64,000 nucleotides of DNA. Origin: Geomicrobium sediminis (lineage in GTDB: Bacteria; Bacillota; Bacilli; Bacillales; Marinococcaceae). Of the stretch, positions 44,301 through 52,644 are shown one piece after another. The first letter of the stretch is position 1; each line of letters starts with the position of its first letter. Location of the stretch: assembly GCF_016908595.1 (NCBI RefSeq), contig NZ_JAFBEC010000007.1, positions 62,001-126,000 of the forward strand. Direction: 5' to 3'. The notes under the pieces were generated by a model. That model was not told the DNA's origin. It saw only the letters and a list, made by a program, of their open reading frames with translations, and did no database searches. The position numbers and the translations under genes were made by a program.

Positions 44301-45953
44301 CAAATTGCCTTCACGACCAATCGTCGTTCCAACTGCTGTTACAACTTCCTCACGAATTACATCAATCGGAGGATTTGTCACTTGCGCAAACTGCTGCTTA
44401 AAGTAGTTGTAGAGCAGTTGAGGATTATCGGACAAGACCGCTAACGGATTGTCATACCCCATTGAACCGACTGGATCTGCACCGTCGGTAACGAGCGGCT
44501 TAATCATTTTATGGATTTGCTCAAACGTATAACCGTGAACGGCTTGCTTTAAACGTAACTTCGTCTCATCAAACTCCGTTACTTCAACAGCACTCTCACG
44601 AATATCGTCTAGCGTCTTTAACTCTTCATTCACCCACTCTTTGTATGGGTTTTCATTAATAATGGACTGTTTAACGTCTTCATCAGGGATAATACGCCCT
44701 TCTTCTGGGTCAACAATCAACATTTGCCCTGGCTTTAAGCGGTTTTTTTCAACCACTTTACCTGGCGCTGTCGGTAATACTCCGACTTCTGAACTCATTA
44801 CAACGATATCGTCTTCAGTCACGATATAGCGCGATGGCCTTAACCCGTTACGATCAAGCGTCGCTCCAACCCGTTTTCCATCTGTAAATACGATTGCAGT
44901 TGGACCGTCCCACGGTTCCATTAACGTACTATGATATTGATAAAATGCGCGTTTATCATCACTCATATGTTCAGCATTTTGCCAAGGTTCTGGAATCATT
45001 AACATTGCTGAATGGGCAAGCGAGCGACCTGATAACGTGAAAAACTCAAATGCGTTATCAAACATCGATGAATCGCTACCACTTTCATCAATGACTGGAC
45101 GAACCTTCTCGAGATCTTCTCCAAATAATTTAGATTGGAATACCGCTTCTCTAGCATGCATCCAATTCACATTACCTTTAATCGTATTAATTTCACCGTT
45201 ATGCATCAGATAACGGTTTGGGTGAGCGCGCTCCCAACTAGGAAATGTATTCGTACTAAATCGTGAATGAACGAGAGCGATTGTACTTTTAAACGTTTTC
45301 TTCTTTAGGTCGATAAAGAACGTACCGAGTTGTTCTGTCGTTAACATGCCTTTGTATACGATTGTTCTTGTTGAAAGACTAGCGAAATAAAAAGAATCCC
45401 CTTCTTCAAGTAACGATTGAACGGCCTTTTCTGTCCGCTTTCTCACGACGTACAACTTTCTCTCTAACTCATCGTCGATAAGTCCATCAGCAGCAATAAA
45501 TACTTGCTGAATATAAGGCTTTGCCGCAAGAGCGGAATCACCAATGCCATTTGTATTCACCGGTACATCACGAACACCAATTACGTTTGCACCTTCTTGT
45601 TCAGCCATTTGCGCTAATATTTCTAGTGCACGCTTACGTCGCGTGTCATCGGTAGGTAGAAATAGCATCCCGACACCATATTCACCTTTTTCAGGCAATT
45701 CGAAGCCTGACTCGACTGCCGCTTCTTTGAAAAAGCCGTGTGGAATTTGAAGTAAAATCCCAGCACCGTCTCCTGAATTAGGTTCTGCCCCTTGTCCACC
45801 GCGATGCTCAAGGTTGGCTAGTAGATCAAGCGCACTTCGTACGATCGTATACGAAGGCTGTCCTTTCATATTCGCCAAAAAGCCGATCCCACAATTGTCA
45901 TGTTCAAATTCGGATCGATAAAGACCCTTTGGATTAGTATTGTCATGAAACAA
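41373..45953 (-). CDS. gltB: Glutamate synthase large subunit
   Basis: This subunit transfers the glutamine amide to 2-oxoglutarate to give two glutamates. It has 1526 residues from the chosen start. An N-terminal glutaminase domain has catalytic Cys21 in EHDNCGIGF, exposed after removal of a 20-residue propeptide. The synthase domain (FMN and 3Fe-4S) carries GEGGEDPDRF, KPGEGGQLPG, SGYDGGTGAAAKTS and the CHIDTCPVGIATQ Cys motif; a C-terminal GXGXG beta-helix follows. A longer frame opens at 46037, but the TTG at 45953 has AGGTGG 7 bases upstream and matches the family N-terminus. No gltC-like activator is adjacent. Confidence 0.96.
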   Translation of the reverse strand: MFHDNTNPKGLYRSEFEHDNCGIGFLANMKGQPSYTIVRSALDLLANLEHRGGQGAEPNSGDGAGILLQIPHGFFKEAAVESGFELPEKGEYGVGMLFLPTDDTRRKRALEILAQMAEQEGANVIGVRDVPVNTNGIGDSALAAKPYIQQVFIAADGLIDDELERKLYVVRKRTEKAVQSLLEEGDSFYFASLSTRTIVYKGMLTTEQLGTFFIDLKKKTFKSTIALVHSRFSTNTFPSWERAHPNRYLMHNGEINTIKGNVNWMHAREAVFQSKLFGEDLEKVRPVIDESGSDSSMFDNAFEFFTLSGRSLAHSAMLMIPEPWQNAEHMSDDKRAFYQYHSTLMEPWDGPTAIVFTDGKRVGATLDRNGLRPSRYIVTEDDIVVMSSEVGVLPTAPGKVVEKNRLKPGQMLIVDPEEGRIIPDEDVKQSIINENPYKEWVNEELKTLDDIRESAVEVTEFDETKLRLKQAVHGYTFEQIHKMIKPLVTDGADPVGSMGYDNPLAVLSDNPQLLYNYFKQQFAQVTNPPIDVIREEVVTAVGTTIGREGNLLHPTKENARHIYLDTPLVTNEEMAKLIHCDEPGLHAVTISTTFEPSRDGSGIEQALSQIHKEADQALHDDITLLVLSDKLVSSSAVPIPMLLAVSSLHHYLIRTGNRTKVSILVETGEASEVHHYCVLLGYGAEVINPYLIFDSLEGLIRSDDLKTHSYVEAVSKYIKSATKGMMKVLSKMGISTIQSYRGAQIFEAIGISKEVIDQHFTWTPTRIGGIDLQTIANDAITRHTTAYRKLEHDQLTLEEGDDHQWRRDGEEHQYNPHTIHMLQHACRTNDHKLYQSYSKSINEQEKKQTTLRGLLKLKKDRPSVQLHEVEPVEEIFKRFKTGAMSFGSISKEAHEALAIAMNRIGGRSNTGEGGEDPDRFTVDDNGDLRRSAIKQVASGRFGVTSHYLVNADEIQIKVAQGAKPGEGGQLPGNKVYPWVAKVRGTTAGVGLISPPPHHDIYSIEDLAQLIHDLKHSNPDARISVKLVSGTGVGTIAAGVAKGRADGIVISGYDGGTGAAAKTSIKHTGLPWEIGLADAHQTLVMNGLRNRIKLETDGKMMTGRDLVVATLLGAEEYALSTAPLVVLGCVMMRVCHIDTCPVGIATQNPELRKKFAGDPEHVVNFMTFIAEEMRELMAELGFTKIDDMIGRADLLEQRDDVIGKKAKQLDLRSLLYRPNPENQSAHFGTSEQEHLVGESLDTTMLMDSCLPAIENKTPLKRSFPVWSINRAVGTVIGSMITKRYGAEGLPEDTLDLTFTGSAGQSFGAFVPKGMTLRLVGDSNDYIGKGLSGGKIYVHPHEDAPLEPEKNIIVGNTSLYGATSGEAYISGIAGERFCVRNSGAKVVVEGVGDHALEYMTGGTVVVLGDTGKNYAAGMSGGVSYVYNPKVSFEAHCNRELVELDQLEQHDEDELKTLIIAHVEHTKSPIGNRILANWDEEKTHFVKVIPTDYRNMLKAIDTSIKEGISEEEAVMAAFDESKRAKAVVK

Positions 45954-46062
45954 TTTATTCCACCTCTTTCTTAACAAAAAAGATCTCTTCACGAAACTAG
46001 TAAAAATGATCTTACCACTTATCTGAACCTTCGGCAAATTGCAAGCGCCGTTTATTTCAGCA

Positions 46063-46076
46063 TGTAAGCGCTTAAT
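46063..46076 (+). promoter_or_regulatory. cre-like palindrome upstream of gltB
   Basis: TGTAAGCGCTTAAT has one mismatch to the cre consensus and contains the palindrome TAAGCGCTTA. It overlaps a possible -10 (TATATT on the minus strand, 46074-46079), about 110-120 bases before the gltB start. Confidence 0.4.
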
Positions 46077-46197
46077 ATAATGTCACTAAAGGAAAAAAAT
46101 CTAACAATGATTTTTATGATTTTTACGTTTCTTTTTGAAATTTATACAACTTCTATTCAGTTTTGAAACCTAATACTTTTACGCTCGTATATAGATC

Positions 46198-46227
46198 AAG
46201 ACAATCCGAAAGTGAAAATGGTATAAT
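46198..46227 (+). promoter_or_regulatory. Promoter of the telA-xpaC-like operon
   Basis: AAGACA (46198-46203), 18 bases, TGG-TATAAT (46222-46227), an extended -10. Confidence 0.6.
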
Positions 46228-46275
46228 GTAAGCATACATTTGCACGCATACGGTGAACGGAAAGGTGGAAACGAC

Positions 46276-47367
46276 ATGCAAGAAGATAAACCAAACGAAA
46301 CATTAGATGAAACGAACTTTGAAACTGACCTTCCCGCCGAGGAAAAAAGTGAAGCAGCCAAAAATGCTGAGAACTATATGAACAAGTTTAAACAAAACTC
46401 GAACACTCAAGAGCTCATTCAACAACTCAGTTTACTCGGTGAAGATGAACAAAAACTAGCAGGCGATTCGTTAGAATCCTTAAAGCGACCTGTTCAAGAT
46501 ATGTTGCACAATAAAAATAGCGAACTGCCTGAGCAACTATTTGAATTACGTCAACATGTCTCTACGTTAGAACCTGAACATCTTAATGAAGGTTTCTTAC
46601 AAAAAACATGGAACAAAATCACAAGACGAAACCCAATTGAACAGTATGCTAAGAAGTATCAAACGGTCGAAGCACAAGTTGAGAACATCATTGAAGCCCT
46701 TCTAAAAGGTAAAGATAAACTTCAAGAGGACAACTTGATGCTCGAGCAATTACGCGATACAGCAACGTCTCGGATTGCTAACCTTGAAAAGCAAATTGAG
46801 ACAGGTAAACAGCTCAATACGATGCTCGAAGAAGAAATGACAGCCGAAAATTGGAGAGACAATCCTCAAGAATTGCAAAAAGGGCAACAAAAAGTCATCA
46901 CGAGAATTAAAAACATGACGCAAGCGGTTATGGTTTTGCAACAATCACTTGCATCCGTTGATCTCATTAAAGAAAACAACGATAAGTTAGAAGAAGCGAT
47001 TTTTAACGCGATTACGATGACAAAAAACGTCATTACGGTTACTGCTTCAATCCAACTTGCACTTGGTAATCAGAAGAAAGTAATTGATGCGGTTCAAAGT
47101 GTGAATCAAGCGACTGAAGATATGATATTAAGCAACGCGAAGACGCTTCGTTCCAACACTGAAGAAACGTTAAAGACGTTGGAAGAACCAGCAATTGCAA
47201 TTGAGTCTTTTAGAAAAGCATACGACGATGTTCAAACAGCCATTGAGCTGACTGAACAATCGAATGAGCGGATTGTTCAATCAGGAAAAGCATTTATTGC
47301 TGAACTTGATGAACTGAATAAAAACGTCCAAGCACGTTTACCAGAACGTAGTGACGATCGCTCTTAA
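46276..47367 (+). CDS. TelA/YaaN-family protein (toxic anion resistance type)
   Basis: The 363-residue soluble protein is nearly all coiled coil, with the TelA pattern DKLQEDNLMLEQL...ANLEKQI in the middle, NNDKLEEAIFNAITMTKNVI and IQLALGNQKKVIDAV toward the end. B. subtilis homologues are YaaN and YceH. The family is linked to tellurite and cell-envelope stress, but the biochemical role is unclear. The chosen ATG at 46276 has AAAGGTGG 7 bases upstream. The XpaC-like gene follows after 24 bases, the same pairing as xpaC-yaaN in B. subtilis but in opposite order. Confidence 0.88.
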   Translation: MQEDKPNETLDETNFETDLPAEEKSEAAKNAENYMNKFKQNSNTQELIQQLSLLGEDEQKLAGDSLESLKRPVQDMLHNKNSELPEQLFELRQHVSTLEPEHLNEGFLQKTWNKITRRNPIEQYAKKYQTVEAQVENIIEALLKGKDKLQEDNLMLEQLRDTATSRIANLEKQIETGKQLNTMLEEEMTAENWRDNPQELQKGQQKVITRIKNMTQAVMVLQQSLASVDLIKENNDKLEEAIFNAITMTKNVITVTASIQLALGNQKKVIDAVQSVNQATEDMILSNAKTLRSNTEETLKTLEEPAIAIESFRKAYDDVQTAIELTEQSNERIVQSGKAFIAELDELNKNVQARLPERSDDRS

Positions 47368-47391
47368 TGATTAACTTTAGTGAAGGTGCTG

Positions 47392-48315
47392 ATGACAGTG
47401 AAAGATTGGTTGACGACTTCTTGGCGAGAACGCTTTATACCGGAAAGAATGCGTACGGTCGATGACCAAATCTTTTCCGACCCTAACGGGCTTTCACTGA
47501 TTAAAGAAAGTGAAGCAATTCTCGACAAGATCATTGCACACATGTTAAAGAACGGTCCGATACGCGGATCGCAAGTGTACAAGAAAAATGCACGTACATT
47601 TAAACTCAGGCTTAAAGTTAGTCAAAAGCACGTGAAGTTATTAACGTTCGATACGCACGTCTCCCCTTCTGCCATAAAAAAGCGATTCGTACTCAGTTAT
47701 ACGCGTAGCGAGCATTCACGCGGGAGCCAAAAGATGCTTAAAGAAGGTTCTGTGTATTATATGAAAAACGGCAAATCTCACGTTAGAAGCATTATGAAGT
47801 CGCCTTATTTTCACGGCATTATCCAAAAAATGCAGCACATTGACGGTGCGATGGATGGGCATGCTCCTACTTCATTTATCGAACCTCCGATGCCAGAAGA
47901 ATCACCCAAAGCATCCAAAGAAGTTCAAACCGAACAAGATCATTACACAACATCGTTAAACTACTTAACGATGCAAAAACATGATTTACCAGAGCCAATT
48001 CAAAATCGACTACATCAATTGCTTGAGCGGCTGAACCCGTTTCAACATCAACTCCGCCAGCTTTCAGTTGAAGATCGTTACCAAGTAAAACGCATGGCAC
48101 AAGAGGACATTCCAAACCTCATTTCAGCCTATAAAGAGCTCGATAACGAAGAACAAGAAGAACAGATGCCTCGTATTTATGAAGCACTCACAAAAATGGA
48201 ACTGGTCATTTCAAAGCTTGAAGAAAATGATGAACAACTGAAAAATGAGCGCTTTGATTATTTAATTCGACTAAATGAACGTCGTTATACAGGTGGGGAT
48301 GACGCTGACCAATAA
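47392..48315 (+). CDS. XpaC-like protein, partner of TelA
   Basis: The protein of about 307 residues is soluble and charged. The N-terminal half is basic (KKNARTFKLRLKVSQK); the C-terminal half (about 190-300) is a helical segment MQKHDLPEPIQNRLHQLLERL...MAQEDIPNLISAYKEL like the C-terminal part of XpaC proteins. B. subtilis XpaC was named for hydrolysis of an indolyl phosphate dye; the real function is unknown. The start is uncertain: GTG 47380, ATG 47392 or GTG 47398 are all near the GAAGGTG site. The assignment rests on weak similarity plus linkage to telA. Confidence 0.6.
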   Translation: MTVKDWLTTSWRERFIPERMRTVDDQIFSDPNGLSLIKESEAILDKIIAHMLKNGPIRGSQVYKKNARTFKLRLKVSQKHVKLLTFDTHVSPSAIKKRFVLSYTRSEHSRGSQKMLKEGSVYYMKNGKSHVRSIMKSPYFHGIIQKMQHIDGAMDGHAPTSFIEPPMPEESPKASKEVQTEQDHYTTSLNYLTMQKHDLPEPIQNRLHQLLERLNPFQHQLRQLSVEDRYQVKRMAQEDIPNLISAYKELDNEEQEEQMPRIYEALTKMELVISKLEENDEQLKNERFDYLIRLNERRYTGGDDADQ

Positions 48316-48375
48316 TCAGCGTCTCCTATTTGACGTTTTTCGAATAATTAAACTTTTAATTAGAGGTGATTAACA

Positions 48376-49308
48376 ATGATCAAAATTGCTGACAAGACGT
48401 ATTTAATTGACGGTTTAGATTTAGGACTCGAACAACGTACTGGCATTTACGTTTTAGAGGGAGATGAATTAACGATTATTGAAACGGGACCTAGTTGCTC
48501 CTATGAACCGATTGTTAAAGGCTTAAATGAGTTAGGTTACACGCTCGATGACTTGCTACATATTATCGTCACCCACGTCCATCTCGATCACGCAGGCGGT
48601 GCGGGTCAACTCATGCAAAAAGCCAAAAACGCGACACTACACGTTCACCCAAAAGGCGCAAAGCATTTAAATGATCCGACAAAATTAATTCAAGGCGCCA
48701 AAGTTGTATACAAAGACAAATTCGACGACTTGTTTGCTCCTGTTCTTCCTTGTCCAGTTGAGCACACAGTCAGTCATGAAGATGAAAGTGTATTGCAGAT
48801 TGCCGCGGACCGTAAGCTCACTTTTTTTCATACACCAGGACATGCCCTGCACCACTTTTCAATTCAAGATGAATTAACCGGAGCAATTTTCACAGGGGAC
48901 ACGCTCGGAATTTATTACGGAAGGCTTTCGCAAAAAATGGGAACTTGCATCGCAATTCCTAGCACATCACCGTCACAATTTGATGAACAAAGCATGCTTA
49001 ATTCTTGGGAACGTATAAAGTCGCTTAAACCTGCAATCATCGGTTTTGGTCACTTTGGAGTTTCAACCGATCAACAAGAAGTATTTCAATCGCTTCACAG
49101 CAGCTATGACGTGTTTAAAACCGTTCTTTCACAAGAGCACGTCGATCCTACACGTCTGTCGCACATATTATTTGAAGCTCTACTTGAACACTTTTCCATT
49201 GAAGATCGTGACGATGACGATGTTCAAATGATGAAGATGGATTGCGAGGTTTCTGCTTTAGGACTAATTGATGCCTACCATAAGGGTCGTATCGGACTTG
49301 TCAGTTGA
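48376..49308 (+). CDS. MBL-fold metallo-hydrolase
   Basis: The 310-residue metallo-beta-lactamase-fold enzyme has the binuclear-zinc motif THVHLDHAGG at about 65-74, FFHTPGHALHH (third His), FTGDTLG (bridging Asp) and GFGHFG (last His). The layout is that of the glyoxalase-II-like hydrolases. The substrate cannot be told. The ATG has AGAGGTGATT upstream. Confidence 0.88.
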   Translation: MIKIADKTYLIDGLDLGLEQRTGIYVLEGDELTIIETGPSCSYEPIVKGLNELGYTLDDLLHIIVTHVHLDHAGGAGQLMQKAKNATLHVHPKGAKHLNDPTKLIQGAKVVYKDKFDDLFAPVLPCPVEHTVSHEDESVLQIAADRKLTFFHTPGHALHHFSIQDELTGAIFTGDTLGIYYGRLSQKMGTCIAIPSTSPSQFDEQSMLNSWERIKSLKPAIIGFGHFGVSTDQQEVFQSLHSSYDVFKTVLSQEHVDPTRLSHILFEALLEHFSIEDRDDDDVQMMKMDCEVSALGLIDAYHKGRIGLVS

Positions 49309-49369
49309 AGAAGTAGCAAAAGGTAGATATAATGGATTACGTGATTAGTCCGAAAAAGAGAGGGTTCCT

Positions 49370-50335
49370 ATGAATCGTAAAGAGGCACATTTAACGCAAG
49401 GTAAAACCGTCGTGTTCACTGAGCAAAATCCGAAATGTAGCTATTATGGCGTTTTACAACATATTGAAACACCAAAAAATAAAATTTGGACTGGAAAAAT
49501 TGTCGTACAAGGCGTATATGAAATTCACAATGCCGATGACATTTTCTCTCTTCATTACAGCGGTGGAGAAGAAGTTGACGTGACAGGCGATAAGATTTCC
49601 ACTTTTTCTGGAAAAGTAGCGCGTTCGTTTCGCTCATCAACACTTATGGCAATTGCCAAGCTTGAGAAGTCAACAAATGCGAACATTCACCAACTTGAGG
49701 AAAAGAAACGACAACTTCAAGAAAACCGTCTTCGTTTAAAGAACGGTCATCGAACGTCAGAAGATCCGTATTTGTACTTTAAATTGCAATCGATCGAAGA
49801 TGAAGTTGTACTCGTTGAGCAATCACAGAGTGAACAAATGATGTTAGACGGCTGCCCTTTCGACTTAGAATGGCTTGATAGTAAAAAGGATGAATGGCAA
49901 CCCGTCAATTATGATCAAGACTTCAAATTCCGCTTAAAAAGCGGTAAAAAGGTTCGGTTAAAAGAAGGTTCAATTATACGGATTCACAAAGAACAATTTG
50001 AACCGTTCCAAATCTTACTCAATGAATTGGAACTACCAGCCAAAGAATCTCTTGCGGTCTTGTTACGTGATTTCGGTTTTAAACGCAAACACCTCGTGAA
50101 ATGTCACAACACGTTGTTACGACAACTATTACACGCTCAAGAAGAACACCAATTTTCAGGTGTTAACTTTCTTTTCTTCCAAAAAGATGGCAATAGCATC
50201 GTCATTCAACACCGTTATGAACGTATCCTTCATCAAGTTGGGGAAGATTACGTATACGACCGGTTTGAATGCACCTCTGACACAAATCAACGTCAAGTCG
50301 TCACGTATACGAACATGCAACAACCATCGAAATAA
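49370..50335 (+). CDS. Conserved Bacillus-type protein (DUF2777-like)
   Basis: The 321-residue soluble protein starts MNRKEAHLTQGKTVVF, with a beta-rich N-terminal part (about 1-70) and a coiled-coil stretch near 95-120 (LEEKKRQLQENRLRLK). The C-terminal half contains the pattern LAVLLRDFGFKRKHLVKCHNTLL. From memory this fits DUF2777, a family of unknown function in Bacillaceae. Ribosome site GAGAGGG. It ends at a terminator shared with ydbT. Confidence 0.6.
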   Translation: MNRKEAHLTQGKTVVFTEQNPKCSYYGVLQHIETPKNKIWTGKIVVQGVYEIHNADDIFSLHYSGGEEVDVTGDKISTFSGKVARSFRSSTLMAIAKLEKSTNANIHQLEEKKRQLQENRLRLKNGHRTSEDPYLYFKLQSIEDEVVLVEQSQSEQMMLDGCPFDLEWLDSKKDEWQPVNYDQDFKFRLKSGKKVRLKEGSIIRIHKEQFEPFQILLNELELPAKESLAVLLRDFGFKRKHLVKCHNTLLRQLLHAQEEHQFSGVNFLFFQKDGNSIVIQHRYERILHQVGEDYVYDRFECTSDTNQRQVVTYTNMQQPSK

Positions 50336-50337
50336 AC

Positions 50338-50385
50338 AAAACGAAGAGGAGTCTAATCGACGATTGACTCCTCTTCGTTTTTGTT
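50338..50385. terminator. Bidirectional terminator between DUF2777-like gene and ydbT
   Basis: AAACGAAGAGGAGTC pairs perfectly with GACTCCTCTTCGTTT, with T-runs on both sides. The ydbT stop lies in the stem-loop. Confidence 0.9.
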
Positions 50386-51939
50386 TTGCTGTTGTTGTTG
50401 TTTTGAAAACCAATCTTTTAAGTCAAAACCATCACTCTCTGAGAGATCTAACACCTCAAAGCTTTTGCCAGAGATGCTTGAGAGAATGGATACAGAAAAC
50501 GTCGATAGCTTTCGAAACCGTTGAATCGGTGACTGAACGACGTCAGCTGCTTGAATTCTTCGTTTAGGGACAATTACACGGTTTAAGTTAAACAAGCGCC
50601 ATTGCATGACTAAACGATCATCTGTCACATAGTGGCCTGCATGCCTGTATCGTAAATGTCCGATCCAAAGTGCAGGAATGACGATGAGAAAACTAAGCGC
50701 CCCGAACGGTGGAAAGAAATACGTTAACGGCAGAGTTACGAAAAACGTCGGCAAGACTGCACGAATCCAGTAACGAATTCGAGCTCGCTTCGGAAGCTTC
50801 GTAAGCGTAATCCCCTCTTCGAATACAAATTCAGGTAAGAAACGACGTAACACTTCGTCAACTTCTTTTCGCTTTACGAGTGGAATGAGCATCGTCGATT
50901 GTTGCTCTTCTGCGCTCCCCCCACCTTTACTTTCTACATAGATCGTAGTATAGCCAAAAGGTTGTCGCAAAATCGTACTCACATAGCGAACCGCTGTAAT
51001 ACGATGTACTTTTAACGTGAGTTGCTTCTTCTCTAACAACCCTCGTGAAACGATTAAATCGTTCCCCCTCTTATCAACGGAAAACTGACCGTACTTAACG
51101 ATCGTAATCCCAATTGATATAAGGTATGCGATGAGCGCAATTAACACGACAAATAGTGCAATCAGCGTCGTCGTTAAGGATAATGCATAACCGACCGTAG
51201 ACTCATAAAACGTCTCAGGCAACAACACATCAAATTGTGAGACAATCGCAATAACAGCAGACAGTACAAGGCCGACACCGCCTGACGTCATCCCTGCGAT
51301 AAATAGACGTTTATTCCCGAGGATCCAGCGATCATCTGGCTCTGCTTCTGTCCACTCTTCTTCTACGTCAACAACTTCTGTAGATTCTTCTACGAGTGCG
51401 TCTTGATGAACGTCTTCAACTTCTACGTGCTCTTCAATTTCTGAGTGCACGTTAAGCTCCGCTTGTGATTGTTCTGTTTCTTCTGGAACGTCCATCTTTT
51501 TCATTAGCTCTCGCTTCAGGCGATTCGCTTCTTGAACAGTTAAAGCATCAATGTCAACGTCTGGTTCACTTCCACCACCCGCTGTCTCAATCTTCACTCG
51601 AACTAATCCAAATGGACGTTGTAAAATCCCTGCAGATTTATCAAAGCTTTGCACACGTCGACGTTGAATATAACGATTTTTCTTAATGATAATGCCTTGA
51701 CGTATATAAAGCTCGTTGTCTTTTACGTAGTACCGATACGTCCACCAGTATAAAAAGCTATACCCGAGTGAAAACAAGATGATGACTGGAATAATAATCA
51801 ATGTGAAGATCCCGATTCCACCACCGGTACTTCCGATGAAGAAGGCAATAATAAGCGGGATAATAAACCCTTTAATGCCTTGCACGATCATAATTGGCAC
51901 TGCTGCCCAGTGCATGCGTTTGCCGTCAGTCATCTTCAT
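50353..51939 (-). CDS. ydbT: PH-domain membrane protein YdbT
   Basis: The roughly 528-residue integral membrane protein contains three bacterial PH-like (bPH2/DUF304) repeats; two begin with IRQGIIIKKNRYIQRRRVQSFD and SRGLLEKKQLTLKVHRITAV. They alternate with transmembrane helix pairs. A long acidic linker (about 165-215) separates the first two. It works with YdbS; in B. subtilis the pair is tied to immunity against a circular bacteriocin. The exact start is uncertain (ATG 51939 or 51933, neither with a good ribosome site), but both overlap the ydbS stop, which suggests coupling. Confidence 0.85.
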   Translation of the reverse strand: MKMTDGKRMHWAAVPIMIVQGIKGFIIPLIIAFFIGSTGGGIGIFTLIIIPVIILFSLGYSFLYWWTYRYYVKDNELYIRQGIIIKKNRYIQRRRVQSFDKSAGILQRPFGLVRVKIETAGGGSEPDVDIDALTVQEANRLKRELMKKMDVPEETEQSQAELNVHSEIEEHVEVEDVHQDALVEESTEVVDVEEEWTEAEPDDRWILGNKRLFIAGMTSGGVGLVLSAVIAIVSQFDVLLPETFYESTVGYALSLTTTLIALFVVLIALIAYLISIGITIVKYGQFSVDKRGNDLIVSRGLLEKKQLTLKVHRITAVRYVSTILRQPFGYTTIYVESKGGGSAEEQQSTMLIPLVKRKEVDEVLRRFLPEFVFEEGITLTKLPKRARIRYWIRAVLPTFFVTLPLTYFFPPFGALSFLIVIPALWIGHLRYRHAGHYVTDDRLVMQWRLFNLNRVIVPKRRIQAADVVQSPIQRFRKLSTFSVSILSSISGKSFEVLDLSESDGFDLKDWFSKQQQQQNKNEEESIVD

Positions 51940-52405
51940 CAGCCGTTTGGGCCAAAACGGCAATTTGATCCCGAAGATCAGAGGCCACTTCTTCTGTTAA
52001 AGCAGGAATTTGATGGATGGTCGCAGCTGTCGAAATGCTTACAGCAGACAACTTATAATGACGATAAATTGGACCTTGCTCCGTGTCTACGTGTTGAACA
52101 CGGTTCATCGGAACGAGCGTCCTGCGGATAATAAACACACCATACTGAAAATCGATTTCTTCATCATGTACTTCATAGCGCCATCTTCGCCAACGAATGG
52201 CTGGTACGACGAGACTTTTCATAATGACGATTAAAATCCAAGCGATTACCATGACGTATAAAATCCAGAATGGCCAATCAAATACGAAAGAAAGCACTCC
52301 ATACACAATCGGGATAATTAAGTAAAATAAACTTTCAAATAGTCCAGTAATCCGCCAAACCGGAAGCGCCTTTTTTGATAGGCGCTTCGCTGGTGCTTGT
52401 CGCAT
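51926..52405 (-). CDS. ydbS: PH-domain membrane protein YdbS
   Basis: The 159-residue protein has two transmembrane helices (about 20-65) followed by one bPH2 domain with the pattern IDFQYGVFIIRRTLVPMNRVQHVDTEQGP. The ATG at 52405 lies 8 bases after GGAAGGAG. It is adjacent to and overlapping ydbT, as in B. subtilis, and is third in a leftward run cvfC-like, small acidic protein, ydbS, ydbT. Confidence 0.88.
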   Translation of the reverse strand: MRQAPAKRLSKKALPVWRITGLFESLFYLIIPIVYGVLSFVFDWPFWILYVMVIAWILIVIMKSLVVPAIRWRRWRYEVHDEEIDFQYGVFIIRRTLVPMNRVQHVDTEQGPIYRHYKLSAVSISTAATIHQIPALTEEVASDLRDQIAVLAQTADEDD

Positions 52406-52421
52406 GTGAACGGCTCCTTCC

Positions 52422-52631
52422 TTACTCTTCGTCACGCACGTAAATGATCTCTACATCCAACGACTTTAAATAATCAATGACCGCATCATTTAATTGTTGG
52501 TCTTGCAACAATCCGAGAGACTCGACGAGTTCAAGCTCATCAAACTCGCCATTCTCAGCTTCTTCAATTAAAGTGAGGACCTCCGTTAACTTACGCTCTT
52601 CAAGTGTTTCAATTAATTGTTCTCGTTTCAT
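52422..52631 (-). CDS. Small acidic protein (69 residues), possible sigma-70 region 1.1-like fold
   Basis: The function is unknown. About a third of its residues are acidic. The order REQLIETL...LTLIEEAENGEFDE..., then LNDAVIDYLKSLDVEIIYV, resembles the helical region 1.1 of primary sigma factors, which also ends in a helix followed by a VEII-type strand. This likeness is from inspection only. It has a clear ribosome site (AGAGGTG). It lies 13 bases after the CvfC-like gene and 16 bases before ydbS, so it belongs to the operon. Confidence 0.7.
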   Translation of the reverse strand: MKREQLIETLEERKLTEVLTLIEEAENGEFDELELVESLGLLQDQQLNDAVIDYLKSLDVEIIYVRDEE

Positions 52632-52644
52632 GTTTCACCTCTAA

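Noticed and set aside
45954-46037. Longer N-terminus of GltB
   Set aside because: The extra 28 residues have no family counterpart and no ribosome site; the TTG at 45953 has one and gives the normal propeptide length.
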